Assembly: GCA_041396845.1 (NCBI GenBank)
Contig: JAWKXU010000002.1
Span: 496,001-560,000, forward strand
Direction of reading: 5' to 3'
Length of the DNA stretch: 64,000 nt
From: JAWKXU01 sp020446465
GTDB taxonomy: Bacteria; Pseudomonadota; Alphaproteobacteria; Sphingomonadales; Sphingomonadaceae
The notes beneath the pieces are model-generated. The model ran no database searches. It was not told the origin of the DNA and saw only the letters and a list, made by a program, of their open reading frames with translations. Shown piece by piece: positions 16,495 through 24,184 of this stretch. The translations under genes and the position numbers were made by a program. Numbering within the stretch: position 1 is the stretch's first letter; every line of letters starts with the position of its first letter.

Positions 16495-17289
16495 ATGACC
16501 GGGAACACTATCTCGTCCGTGCCGATCATCTCCGTAACGTTGGGAGATGACCTGCCGACTGATATTCTGGGACAACTGACCACTGAAATCGAGCATTGCC
16601 TTGAAGCTGGGGGCCAGGCCCCGAACCTTGTTTTCGTGTCGAAACACGCCAGCGATCATGGCCAGCTTCATGCGGTTGAAGAAAAGCTGGCCTCCGCGCT
16701 CACCGAAAGTTTGCACCCGCGAAAAATTGCATTCGTCGACGGCGCGCCTGCACAACTTGCTGCATCCCATCTGCGCAATACGTTGAGGAATACGCTGGTC
16801 AGGCATTTTGAGGCTGACCACCTCGACGCTGCAAAAGACTGGGCAGGCACGCTGGATGATCAGCCCGGACGTCTGGTTCCATTGGGCGATATTGCGCCCC
16901 ACGTGGTCGGCTTCAGAGCCGAAGGCCAGATTACAGCCGAAGAATACGTCAATACCCTCGTCCAGACGGTGGAGGAGAGAGCAGCATCGTATGGCAAACT
17001 CTGCCTGCTGCTCATTTTCGGGCCTGAGTTCGATTCTTTTTCAGAAGCGGCAATCTGGAAGGATATGGAATTTGGTCTTGGCCATCTCGGCGCATTTGAA
17101 AAGATCGCGGTCGTCACGCAGACGGGCGCATTTCTCCATGGTGAGAAAGTCTTCGCGCCCTTGTGCTGGGCAGAACTGCGCGCGTTCAGGCTGGAAGACG
17201 TAAACCAGGCTTATGCCTGGGTCGGTGCTGCAGCGGAAGATTGCACTGCGGGTAGGGTAACAGGCGCAAAATCTGCCAGCAATCGCTGA
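16495..17289 (+). CDS. protein with C-terminal SpoIIAA-like (STAS/SEC14-type) domain
   Basis: 264 aa, soluble, no signal peptide. Residues about 135-245 fit the SpoIIAA-like family (formerly DUF3478): a strand-rich LCLLLIFGPEFDSFSEAAIWKD, then FGLGHLGAFEKIAVVTQ and a final LEDVNQAYAWV, the family's closing helix. The first 130 residues have a predicted alpha/beta character (IISVTLGDDLP, NLVFVSKHASDHGQ, KIAFVDGAPAQL) and I cannot assign them to a known family. SpoIIAA-like domains are thought to bind small hydrophobic ligands or membranes. It lies between the patatin and ATP-grasp genes on the same strand, with 146- and 134-nt gaps. Confidence 0.7.
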   Translation: MTGNTISSVPIISVTLGDDLPTDILGQLTTEIEHCLEAGGQAPNLVFVSKHASDHGQLHAVEEKLASALTESLHPRKIAFVDGAPAQLAASHLRNTLRNTLVRHFEADHLDAAKDWAGTLDDQPGRLVPLGDIAPHVVGFRAEGQITAEEYVNTLVQTVEERAASYGKLCLLLIFGPEFDSFSEAAIWKDMEFGLGHLGAFEKIAVVTQTGAFLHGEKVFAPLCWAELRAFRLEDVNQAYAWVGAAAEDCTAGRVTGAKSASNR

Positions 17290-17423
17290 CATGATATATT
17301 TCCGGACAGCGGAAGCACGTTCGCTGCCCATACCTCAATAGCTTTTTCAAACCATTCGCTTGACCGGCCCTGTTGCAATGTTCCAGTGGGAAAACTGCAA
17401 TCAGCAGCAGGACAAACCGCACT

Positions 17424-19484
17424 ATGACAAAGCAGGATGGGCCAGTCCCCCGGCAAGATTCCAGCGCGCTGAAAATAAGCGTGACCGGAATCCTTCCCGG
17501 CCATGCCTACGGCGTCACAGCGCCCACCCTGCTTGCTGTGTTCAAATTCCCCACGGACGACCTCCTCGACCAGGACATCGATTGGCCAGCAATCGACAAG
17601 GTTTTGCATACATTCTGGCGTGATCAGGCAACCTATGTTCAGCTTCTGGCTGAACTTGAAGCAGAAGATACGGCAAAAGAAGGTGGCAGAGACAGCAGTA
17701 TTGCTTACGGTTTCGCCCACCGCGTTGCCACCCTCGTCGCAAATGTCATTGCCGAAGCGGGATTGCCCCTGTTCGCGCGCCCGCAGATACGGGGGTGGAA
17801 CCGGCGCGATACTGGTGGTTTCGACATTTCTGTCGCGGCCCCTTATCTGCCAGGTCATGCAAACCATACGCGCAATGCCATCATCATGGCATGTCGCACG
17901 ATCATGCCCATGTTAAGCGGTGCCGGACAGGTGTCGGATCAGGGTAGAATGCGCGCGCAGCTAATTGCCCAGATAAGCAAGGCCAAGCTGCATGGAACGA
18001 ATACTCTTCGATTTCTGGAAGCGGCACAAAGAGCCGATATTCCGCTCCATTACTTGTCTCAGGCGGTGTGCCAGTATGGTTGGGGTGCCAACCAGCTTCG
18101 CGGACAAAGCAGCATACTCGACACGACGTCTAACCTTGGTGTCGCCATTGCGCGCGATAAATTCGCTTGCGCGACGATACTGCGCCAGAGCGCCCTTCCC
18201 GGCGCGGCCCATATCCTCGCGGCGAACCTTGCAATAGCACGAAAAGCCGCAACCCGGATTGGCTACCCGGTCGTTGTCAAACCTGCAGACAAGGACGGTG
18301 GCGTGGGTGTCGTGTCACAGATCACCAACGAGCAGCAGCTCGACAAAGCCTGGAACGCAGCCGCAAGGGTCAGCAAGAAAGTGCTGGTCGAAAAATACTG
18401 TGAAGGCGAAGATATTCGCCTAATCGTGGTCGATGGAACGCTGCGCTGGGCAGTCGGCCGCCAGCAAGCCGGCGTCACTGGCAACGGACGTTCGACAATC
18501 ATCCAGCTCGTAGAAGAAGCCAACCTCGACAGTCGTCGCGGTTATCATGCCGCAGCGTCCCTGCGTCCGCTCAAAATTGATGAAGAAGCACTGGACGTGC
18601 TGCACGCACAAGGCATCACGCCTGACACGGTCCCCACTCAGGGCCAGTTTGTCGCACTGCGCACTGCTGCCAACCTCTCCTCCGGCGGCACCCCGCGCAA
18701 TGTTACGGACCTGGTCCATCCCGAAACCAGAGCGATGGTAGAGCGGGCTGTCGCCGTTCTTGACCTCGACATCGCAGGGGTCGACCTGATCACGCGCGAT
18801 ATTACGCGTCCGTGGCACGAAACGGGCGCAACCATTATCGAGATCAACGCCCAGCCACAGCTTATCGCAGCGTCGCAGGATCACCTCTACGCTGAAATCC
18901 TTCGTGCAAGGCTTGGATCGGGCAATGGGCGCATCCCGGTCGCACTGGTGCTCGCTCAGAAAGGCGAACCGTTGGTTGAAGACTTGCGCAAGAGGCTGGA
19001 GCAGCCCGATTGCAAAAGGATTGGCCTTGGCATGGCCCCACAGGCCGAAATCGGCGGCAAACCTTTCGGCGTTCGCTGCGCCAGCGCCTATCGCGCCGGC
19101 TATGCGCTGCTGATGCACCGCGATGTCGAAGGCATGATCCTCGTCGCGCAAGATGCAGAACTTCTGAAGACCGGACTGCCCTTTGATCGTTGCGGGCTGG
19201 TTGCTGCCACCCCCGGATTTCTCAATGGTCAACAGGATGGCACGGCAAAGGAGATTTTCGACATGTGCCAGCCACATTTCACCGGCGCGCCGGTTTCAGT
19301 ATCTTCACCAGCCGATGACCAGCTGCCGGAATGGTTTTCACGATACAAGACCAACGAAGTCCCGGACAGTAATGCGCTGATCGAACATGTGGTGCGTTTC
19401 GTCCGCAACGACAGATCGGATGCCGCTGCACAGGCGGCGGCATCAGCAGGTAAAACGCATCAAAAAACCGGAGCGACAGGGTGA
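17424..19484 (+). CDS. cyanophycin-synthetase-like ATP-grasp ligase with degenerate Mur domain
   Basis: Predicted carboxylate-amine/peptide ligase, 686 aa from ATG 17424 (a TTG at 17373 is possible). The order follows CphA: an N-terminal domain (1-190, FAHRVATLVANVIAEAG), then ATP-grasp with QLRGQSSILDTTSNLGVAIARDK, the phosphate-binding KPADKDGGVGV (K286), VEKYCEGEDIRL and the metal-binding EIN (E473, N475). From 503 on it still tracks the CphA Mur-ligase segment (RIPVALVL..., TGLPFDRC at 584-591), but where CphA has the P-loop GTNGKTT it reads AQKGEPL, and the rest of the Mur module is missing. It therefore cannot do the second CphA reaction. It overlaps the chorismate gene by 4 nt. Confidence 0.82.
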   Translation: MTKQDGPVPRQDSSALKISVTGILPGHAYGVTAPTLLAVFKFPTDDLLDQDIDWPAIDKVLHTFWRDQATYVQLLAELEAEDTAKEGGRDSSIAYGFAHRVATLVANVIAEAGLPLFARPQIRGWNRRDTGGFDISVAAPYLPGHANHTRNAIIMACRTIMPMLSGAGQVSDQGRMRAQLIAQISKAKLHGTNTLRFLEAAQRADIPLHYLSQAVCQYGWGANQLRGQSSILDTTSNLGVAIARDKFACATILRQSALPGAAHILAANLAIARKAATRIGYPVVVKPADKDGGVGVVSQITNEQQLDKAWNAAARVSKKVLVEKYCEGEDIRLIVVDGTLRWAVGRQQAGVTGNGRSTIIQLVEEANLDSRRGYHAAASLRPLKIDEEALDVLHAQGITPDTVPTQGQFVALRTAANLSSGGTPRNVTDLVHPETRAMVERAVAVLDLDIAGVDLITRDITRPWHETGATIIEINAQPQLIAASQDHLYAEILRARLGSGNGRIPVALVLAQKGEPLVEDLRKRLEQPDCKRIGLGMAPQAEIGGKPFGVRCASAYRAGYALLMHRDVEGMILVAQDAELLKTGLPFDRCGLVAATPGFLNGQQDGTAKEIFDMCQPHFTGAPVSVSSPADDQLPEWFSRYKTNEVPDSNALIEHVVRFVRNDRSDAAAQAAASAGKTHQKTGATG

Positions 19485-20719
19485 CTGTACTTACCGACGC
19501 TTGTGCAGCATTCGCCCGGCAGGGACAAGGCGAAGACTGTGGGCAATACATCTTCCAGATTCCAAGGCAGGGCCGCGCCTTTGTCGGTATTGGCGTGCAT
19601 CGGACCGTGTCCTGTCAGGAAGGCACATTTACGATCTGCGACGAAAGCGGCCAGCGAACGATAGCCTGCACTGACAACCCCCTGCAGCAGGCTGGCACGC
19701 TTCTGGAACCGGATCGCCCGAGCTTCTGGATGGTTGGGCCTGATCTGGCAAGGTCAGTTTCAGACCCTGCATTGCCGCTTATCTATTGTGTCCAACCCAA
19801 GGTTGAGATCGAGATTGCCGGTGATGCAAACGATCTGGAAACCGCATCGGAACTGACTGCCGAACCAGCAGAGGGCTGGACAACCCAGGACGATGCCACA
19901 TTTACCCGGCGTCTCGAAAGCGCAATCGCGACGCTGTCGGACTACCCTGACGGCAAAATGATTATCACCCGTTCATACCGGCGCACATGTGCAGGGCGAG
20001 ATCCCTTTGAACTCTTTCGTATATTTGCTGCATCTGAACCGTCGGCTGCCTGCAACCATTTCGCACGCATCGGCGAAAATGCAATCTCATTGGGATGCAG
20101 CCCTGAAAATGTGTTCGAGGTAAGGGACGGGAAACTGATTTTCGACGTCGTTGCCGCCACCCGCGGCAAGTCTGCCGACCCGGAAACCGACGCGCGCTGG
20201 AAGGAGGCCTTGCGGACCGATGCAAAGGAACAGCGCGAACACATAATGGCATTTGAACGGTATCGCCAACGAATCGAAACCTTGATCCAGCCCAACAGTC
20301 TGGAAATCGATTTCCAGATGAAGGTGCTTGAACTCGGTAATGTGCGGCACCTCTATTCGCGCGCATCGGGCACACTGCGCGAAGATCTGGATTGGCAGAC
20401 GATCCTTTCCGATTCCTTCCCCGCGCTCATTTCCTATCCTCCGGCATTGCAAAGCATAGCCGATCCACAGCAGGAACCCTTGCGATATTATGGCGGGATT
20501 GTCGGTCGCGTCGGTGGCGGAATGCGCGATGCAGCCTTCTTCCTCAATTTACGGGCAGCCCTGACTCTGAACGATGTGCTCCACACGCAAGGAGGTGTCG
20601 GCGTAATCAGGGAATCTGAGCCGGCCAAGGAACTGCTGGAAGTTCGCAACAAGCTCTCCGGCCTATTCAAAGCAATTGCCGCATGGGAAAATCTGGAAAC
20701 CACGCAGCCTCGCGCTTGA
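19481..20719 (+). CDS. chorismate-binding enzyme, isochorismate/salicylate-synthase-like
   Basis: Predicted to convert chorismate to isochorismate or salicylate, 412 aa, GTG start overlapping the ATP-grasp stop (GTGA). By alignment from memory with MbtI the active-site residues are kept: general base K159 (DGKMIIT), E209 (SPE), T227 in AATR, metal ligands E250/E253 (AKEQREH) and E384/E387, H290 (VRHLYS) and R358 (LRAAL). The Lys at 159 separates it from anthranilate and aminodeoxychorismate synthases, which have Gln there. No glutamine amidotransferase or siderophore NRPS gene is near. The loop around residues 305-330 differs from MbtI, so the exact product is open. Confidence 0.8.
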   Translation: MTVLTDACAAFARQGQGEDCGQYIFQIPRQGRAFVGIGVHRTVSCQEGTFTICDESGQRTIACTDNPLQQAGTLLEPDRPSFWMVGPDLARSVSDPALPLIYCVQPKVEIEIAGDANDLETASELTAEPAEGWTTQDDATFTRRLESAIATLSDYPDGKMIITRSYRRTCAGRDPFELFRIFAASEPSAACNHFARIGENAISLGCSPENVFEVRDGKLIFDVVAATRGKSADPETDARWKEALRTDAKEQREHIMAFERYRQRIETLIQPNSLEIDFQMKVLELGNVRHLYSRASGTLREDLDWQTILSDSFPALISYPPALQSIADPQQEPLRYYGGIVGRVGGGMRDAAFFLNLRAALTLNDVLHTQGGVGVIRESEPAKELLEVRNKLSGLFKAIAAWENLETTQPRA

Positions 20720-20794
20720 ACGCTGCAATTGCCAAGATACTTACCCATCCATGTTGCAGTTGCGAAATATCCGAAGCCAGTGTATTCTTGTTTG

Positions 20795-21064
20795 ATGGCA
20801 CAGAGGAAAAAACCTGCCGCGCTGGGCGGCTTTATCCCGACCGTATGGCCGACCGCTGGCAGTCAGTCTGAAAATTGGCCCGTTGCCCTGCTGGCAACGC
20901 CGTTCACGATGACGATGGCCTCGCTCCAGTATTGGTCGGAACTATCGGAAAGCTGGTGGCAGATGGTTTTCTGCCCGGCAAAGTTCCATGGCCATGAACA
21001 TGCGCACCAACTGGAAGTGCCTGACCCGATCGAGGACGAAGGCGAACACGACCTTTTCGCCTGA
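20795..21064 (+). CDS. small Trp-rich protein, 89 aa, function unknown
   Basis: Open frame from ATG 20795 about 75 nt after the chorismate gene, same strand. The N-terminus is Lys/Arg-rich (MAQRKKPAALGGFIP), the middle is a Trp/Met-rich amphipathic stretch (LQYWSELSESWWQMVFCP) and the tail is acidic with several His. It faintly recalls phasin-type granule proteins, but I cannot assign it. An upstream in-frame ATG at 20729 would lengthen it. The region downstream ends in two strong hairpins, consistent with it being the last gene of the cluster. Confidence 0.45.
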   Translation: MAQRKKPAALGGFIPTVWPTAGSQSENWPVALLATPFTMTMASLQYWSELSESWWQMVFCPAKFHGHEHAHQLEVPDPIEDEGEHDLFA

Positions 21065-21177
21065 CGTTATCGCCCATATCATAGGTAATATCGTCACGGA
21101 TGAGGCGGAGCGTGCCATCGTCAGCGGCAAGAGCGCCGCGCGGTTAGGCACGGAGCACCATTTCCCGCATATTTATA

Positions 21178-21212
21178 CCAAAGCTCGATGAGCTTGACTC
21201 ATCGGGCTTTGG
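21178..21212 (+). terminator. strong hairpin closing the accessory cluster
   Basis: Arms CCAAAGCTCGATGAG and CTCATCGGGCTTTGG (one mismatch) with a 5-nt loop form a 15-bp stem. It lies about 115 nt after the small Trp-rich gene; only two T follow, so it is a likely but not textbook terminator. Confidence 0.6.
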
Positions 21213-21239
21213 TTAAGCCCGTGTGGCGCTTGAACATTT

Positions 21240-21274
21240 CCAAGGCGTGATGCGTCAGCATCTCAGCGCCTTGG
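21240..21274 (+). terminator. second hairpin, tandem to the first
   Basis: Outer arms CCAAGGCG/CGCCTTGG and inner arms GATGC/GCATC around GTCA form an extended hairpin 28 nt after the previous one. The rest of 21065-21590 contains no gene apart from the FNR site listed below. Confidence 0.5.
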
Positions 21275-21457
21275 TATTAGCGCCTTGCACCCGGGTTGCC
21301 AGCCATGGGCAGTTGGAGAGTTGCGACGAGCCGGCAGGTCGGACGCAAGGCGCTTGATATGCACCGGGGCGACGAACTCCCGGCACGGACAAACCGGGCG
21401 ATGAGACACAATCCCGATTTGACCACTTATGCCTAGCAGCGATGGCAAACCTTTTGC

Positions 21458-21471
21458 TTGACACAGATCAA
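21458..21471. promoter_or_regulatory. FNR/FixK box upstream of ompW
   Basis: TTGAC-ACAG-ATCAA is a close match to the FNR/FixK consensus TTGAT-N4-ATCAA. It sits about 120 nt before the ompW start, and the gene after ompW encodes an FNR-type regulator whose recognition helix keeps the E-xx-SR residues expected to read this site. Confidence 0.75.
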
Positions 21472-21590
21472 ACATGATTTTGCGACAGGTCAATGCGTTA
21501 AATCTTTGACCCGTGCATCTTCCCCACATGCGCTGCGGTTGAGATGGTGCTGCACGGGGCAGCCGCCGCAACGCGGGAAAGACGAAGATC

Positions 21591-22283
21591 ATGCGTAAAC
21601 TGACATCGGCACTGGCGCTTGCAATGGCCATGGCTGCCACCACCCAGGCTCATGCCGCAAATGCGGAAGGCAAATGGCAGGTCAAGGTGCTTGGGACAGC
21701 CGTCCTGCCCGATGGCGAAATCGACAAGATCAAATATGCCGACCCGGCAGTGGCCGCCGTTCTGGCACCACTTGATGTGCAGACAAAGGCCAATGACAAT
21801 GTCGTGCCAACCGTGGCGATCGAATACTTCTTTACGCCCAATATCTCGCTGGAAACGATCTGCTGTGTGACCCAGCACGATGTGGATGGCACACGCGATA
21901 TTACCGGGGTGGAAATGGTTGCGGACGCCAAGATTATCCCGGCCACTTTCACGCTGAAGTATCATCTCGATGCAGGCCCGATCAAACCTTACATCGGTGC
22001 AGGCCCGACCTACTTCATCTTCATTGATGAAAAGCCCGGTTCAGGTGCAACTGCTGTCATGGGTGCGACAAAGTTCAAGCTCGACGATTCGCTGGGCTTT
22101 GCGCTGCAGGCCGGTATCGATGTTCCGATTAACGATTCGGGCATGTCGCTCAGCCTCGATGCCAAGAAATACTGGCTGAGCGCAGACGCCAAGTGGTATG
22201 ACAATACCGGAACGAAGTTGCTGGAAACCAAGCACAATCTTGATCCGTGGGTGCTGAGCGCCGGCGTCGGCTTCCGCTTCTGA
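21591..22283 (+). CDS. ompW: OmpW family outer-membrane protein
   Basis: Eight-stranded outer-membrane beta-barrel that forms a small hydrophobic channel. A signal peptide (MRKLTSALALAMAMAATTQAHA) is cut before ANAEGKW. The mature chain has the family's VPTVAIEYFFTPNISLETICCVTQHDV and IKPYIGAGPTYF strands and ends with an aromatic C-terminus (VGFRF) for BAM recognition. Length is 230 aa. An FNR box upstream and the neighbouring FNR-type regulator suggest induction at low oxygen, as known for OmpW in other bacteria. Confidence 0.95.
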   Translation: MRKLTSALALAMAMAATTQAHAANAEGKWQVKVLGTAVLPDGEIDKIKYADPAVAAVLAPLDVQTKANDNVVPTVAIEYFFTPNISLETICCVTQHDVDGTRDITGVEMVADAKIIPATFTLKYHLDAGPIKPYIGAGPTYFIFIDEKPGSGATAVMGATKFKLDDSLGFALQAGIDVPINDSGMSLSLDAKKYWLSADAKWYDNTGTKLLETKHNLDPWVLSAGVGFRF

Positions 22284-22312
22284 GGTGCAAGTCCGGCTTG
22301 GTCTTCAGGGCA

Positions 22313-23023
22313 TTAGCCAGCAAGATCCATCAAGGCTTCGCGGTCGTTCACAATGACTGCGCGCCTTGATGGCAGTGCGATGATGCCGTCGCTTTTAAGC
22401 CGGTTGAACTGGCGGCTGACCGTTTCGATGGTCAGCCCCAGCACGTCGCCGATCTGCTGTCGGGACAAGGGCAGGTCAAAGGCGATATGGTCGTCGACGG
22501 GCGCGCAGCCGCCAGACAGGCCCGCGCCATGTGGCGAGAGCCGGTCCGCCATTTCCAGCAGAAAGCTGGCGATTCGTTCGTTCGCGCTTTTGCGCCCAAG
22601 CAGCAGCATCCAGCGCCGCGTGCGATCAAGCTCTGATAAGGTGCGTTCCAGCAGCTTGTGTTCCATCGCCGGATGTGACTGCGCAAACTGCTCAAAATCG
22701 CCGCGCCCGTATATGCAGACTTCTGTCTCATCCAGGGCAGTGACGCTGTATAGCGATGTCGAACCATAAGGCCTGCCGACAAAATCAGCCGGATATACGA
22801 GGCCGACAATCTGTTCGCGCCCGTCTTCCGTGCTGGAAGTCAGTTTCATGATCCCGCGTATGACGTTGGCGACAATGGCCGACTCATCACCTTCCCACAA
22901 CAGGGATTGCCCCGGCTGAAGGACGCGGCGGCGGCCGCTGGCGCTCATCGCCTCAATCTCGTTTGGGTCGAGCGCTGAACAGATCGCTCTGTTACGCACA
23001 ACACAAGTGTCGCAATAACTCAT
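22313..23023 (-). CDS. fnrN: Crp/Fnr-family regulator, FNR type
   Basis: Oxygen-sensing transcription factor, 236 aa. C4, C7 and C15 (CDTC..., C-x2-C-x7-C) and C103 are placed to bind a [4Fe-4S] cluster. A cyclic-nucleotide-type beta-barrel follows (about 25-125), then a dimer helix and the helix-turn-helix LSRQQIGDVLGLTIETVSRQ with E200, S203 and R204 for TTGAT-type half sites. It is convergent with ompW, which carries such a box in its promoter. The symbol is by type, not by proven orthology. Confidence 0.88.
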   Translation of the reverse strand: MSYCDTCVVRNRAICSALDPNEIEAMSASGRRRVLQPGQSLLWEGDESAIVANVIRGIMKLTSSTEDGREQIVGLVYPADFVGRPYGSTSLYSVTALDETEVCIYGRGDFEQFAQSHPAMEHKLLERTLSELDRTRRWMLLLGRKSANERIASFLLEMADRLSPHGAGLSGGCAPVDDHIAFDLPLSRQQIGDVLGLTIETVSRQFNRLKSDGIIALPSRRAVIVNDREALMDLAG

Positions 23024-23095
23024 GGACTGCGCCTATCAAACCGCGAAACAGGCGGCAATGGCATTTGCAAACGATTGGCGGTAGGAAGGCACCCG

Positions 23096-23587
23096 ATGCG
23101 TGAACGAAAATTGCCTTCGGTCCTGTTTGTCTGTCTGGGAAACATCTGCCGTTCGCCACTGGCGCAGGCGGCACTGGAAACGCGGGCCGCGCATCAGGGG
23201 CTGGCGCTGACTGTGGATTCTGCGGGAACCGGCAACTGGCACATCGGGCGTCCGCCTGACGAACGCGCGCTGGCAGAGGCCCTGCGACACGGGATCGACA
23301 TCAGCCATTATCGCGCCCGCCAGATTGAACAGGCCGATTTTTCGCGCTTTACCCATATTTTCGCACTGGATCGTCAGAACCTTGCAGATATCCGGTCGGT
23401 TGCCCCGCAAAATGCAGCGGCCCAGATCGCCATGCTGATGGACCTTGTTGCAGGACATGAGGGCCGGGACGTTATCGATCCCTATTTCGGGGATGCCAGC
23501 GGATTTTCAGAGACCTGGCAGCAAGTCTCACTGGCCGCCGATGCCCTGCTTTCGCGCATAGACGCCTCCAACAGGCAAAGGGGCTAG
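23096..23587 (+). CDS. low-molecular-weight protein-tyrosine phosphatase
   Basis: Cytosolic phosphatase, 163 aa. The P-loop C13-x5-R19 (CLGNICRSP) and the general-acid segment VIDPYFGD are complete. The start is ATG 23096 with GGAAGG upstream; an earlier ATG adds seven residues. No tyrosine kinase or capsule export gene is beside it, so it may not be a Wzb-type partner. It is followed by the [2Fe-2S] protein gene after 5 nt and could be co-transcribed with it. Confidence 0.92.
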   Translation: MRERKLPSVLFVCLGNICRSPLAQAALETRAAHQGLALTVDSAGTGNWHIGRPPDERALAEALRHGIDISHYRARQIEQADFSRFTHIFALDRQNLADIRSVAPQNAAAQIAMLMDLVAGHEGRDVIDPYFGDASGFSETWQQVSLAADALLSRIDASNRQRG

Positions 23588-23592
23588 GCGGC

Positions 23593-24147
23593 GTGTCACG
23601 CATGACAATCAATAACAGGCCCGTGCGCTTTGCCATGGCCCCGGACACGCCGCTGCTGTGGGCGCTGCGCGATGCGGCCAACCTGACAGGCACGAAATAC
23701 GGCTGCGGGACGGGCGATTGCGGCGCATGCATGGTGCTTGTCGATGGGGAAGCGCTGCGATCCTGCCTCATCACCATATCAGAGGCCGAAGGGCGTTTCG
23801 TGACAACGATAGAGGGCCTGTCAGCCGATCGGTCCCACCCCGTGCAACAGGCCCTGGTTGCCGAGCAGGCAATCCAGTGCGGATTTTGCACACCGGGCAT
23901 CGCGATTGCGGCAGCGGCCTTGCTCAAATCCAACCCTGTCCCCAGTGAAGAGGAAATCAAGGCCGCGGTGCCCAATCTGTGCCGCTGCGGCGTCTATCCG
24001 CGGCTTGTCAGCGCCATTCAGCGCGCGGGGCGAGCTTTACGCGGGCACGAACGGATCAGCGCGGCCCCGGCGCCGGGTGTCAGTGACGCCGATGCGGCAC
24101 GCGCGGTGCCTGCAATGCGCTTGCCCAAAGGCGGCGCAAGCGACTAG
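23593..24147 (+). CDS. [2Fe-2S] small subunit of a xanthine-dehydrogenase-family enzyme (IorA-like)
   Basis: Electron-transfer subunit of molybdenum hydroxylases, 184 aa. The plant-type cluster uses C38, C43, C46 and C58 (GCGTGDCGAC); the second cluster lies in CGFC and CRC motifs (AIQCGFCTPG, NLCRCGVYP). The C-terminal 35 residues after the second domain are an extension. The GTG start lies 5 nt after the phosphatase stop; ATG 23602 is an alternative. No molybdopterin large subunit is adjacent, which is unusual, so its catalytic partner must be elsewhere. Confidence 0.9.
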   Translation: MSRMTINNRPVRFAMAPDTPLLWALRDAANLTGTKYGCGTGDCGACMVLVDGEALRSCLITISEAEGRFVTTIEGLSADRSHPVQQALVAEQAIQCGFCTPGIAIAAAALLKSNPVPSEEEIKAAVPNLCRCGVYPRLVSAIQRAGRALRGHERISAAPAPGVSDADAARAVPAMRLPKGGASD

Positions 24148-24184
24148 TGCCAATCCAGACGATTTCATGTGGAGCGACTGAACG

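Noticed and set aside
17424..19484. True cyanophycin synthetase
   Set aside because: The Mur P-loop is missing, the Mur domain is truncated and there is no cyanophycinase gene; only the ATP-grasp half can be active.
13886..20719. Cluster as a CBASS or other known anti-phage system because of the patatin
   Set aside because: The patatin is about 820 aa with a DUF3376 region, and no CD-NTase, E1/E2 or other known defence gene is near; the partners are metabolic enzymes.
20988..21191. 67-codon frame overlapping the small Trp-rich gene
   Set aside because: It overlaps the better-supported frame, lacks a ribosome site and runs into the hairpin.
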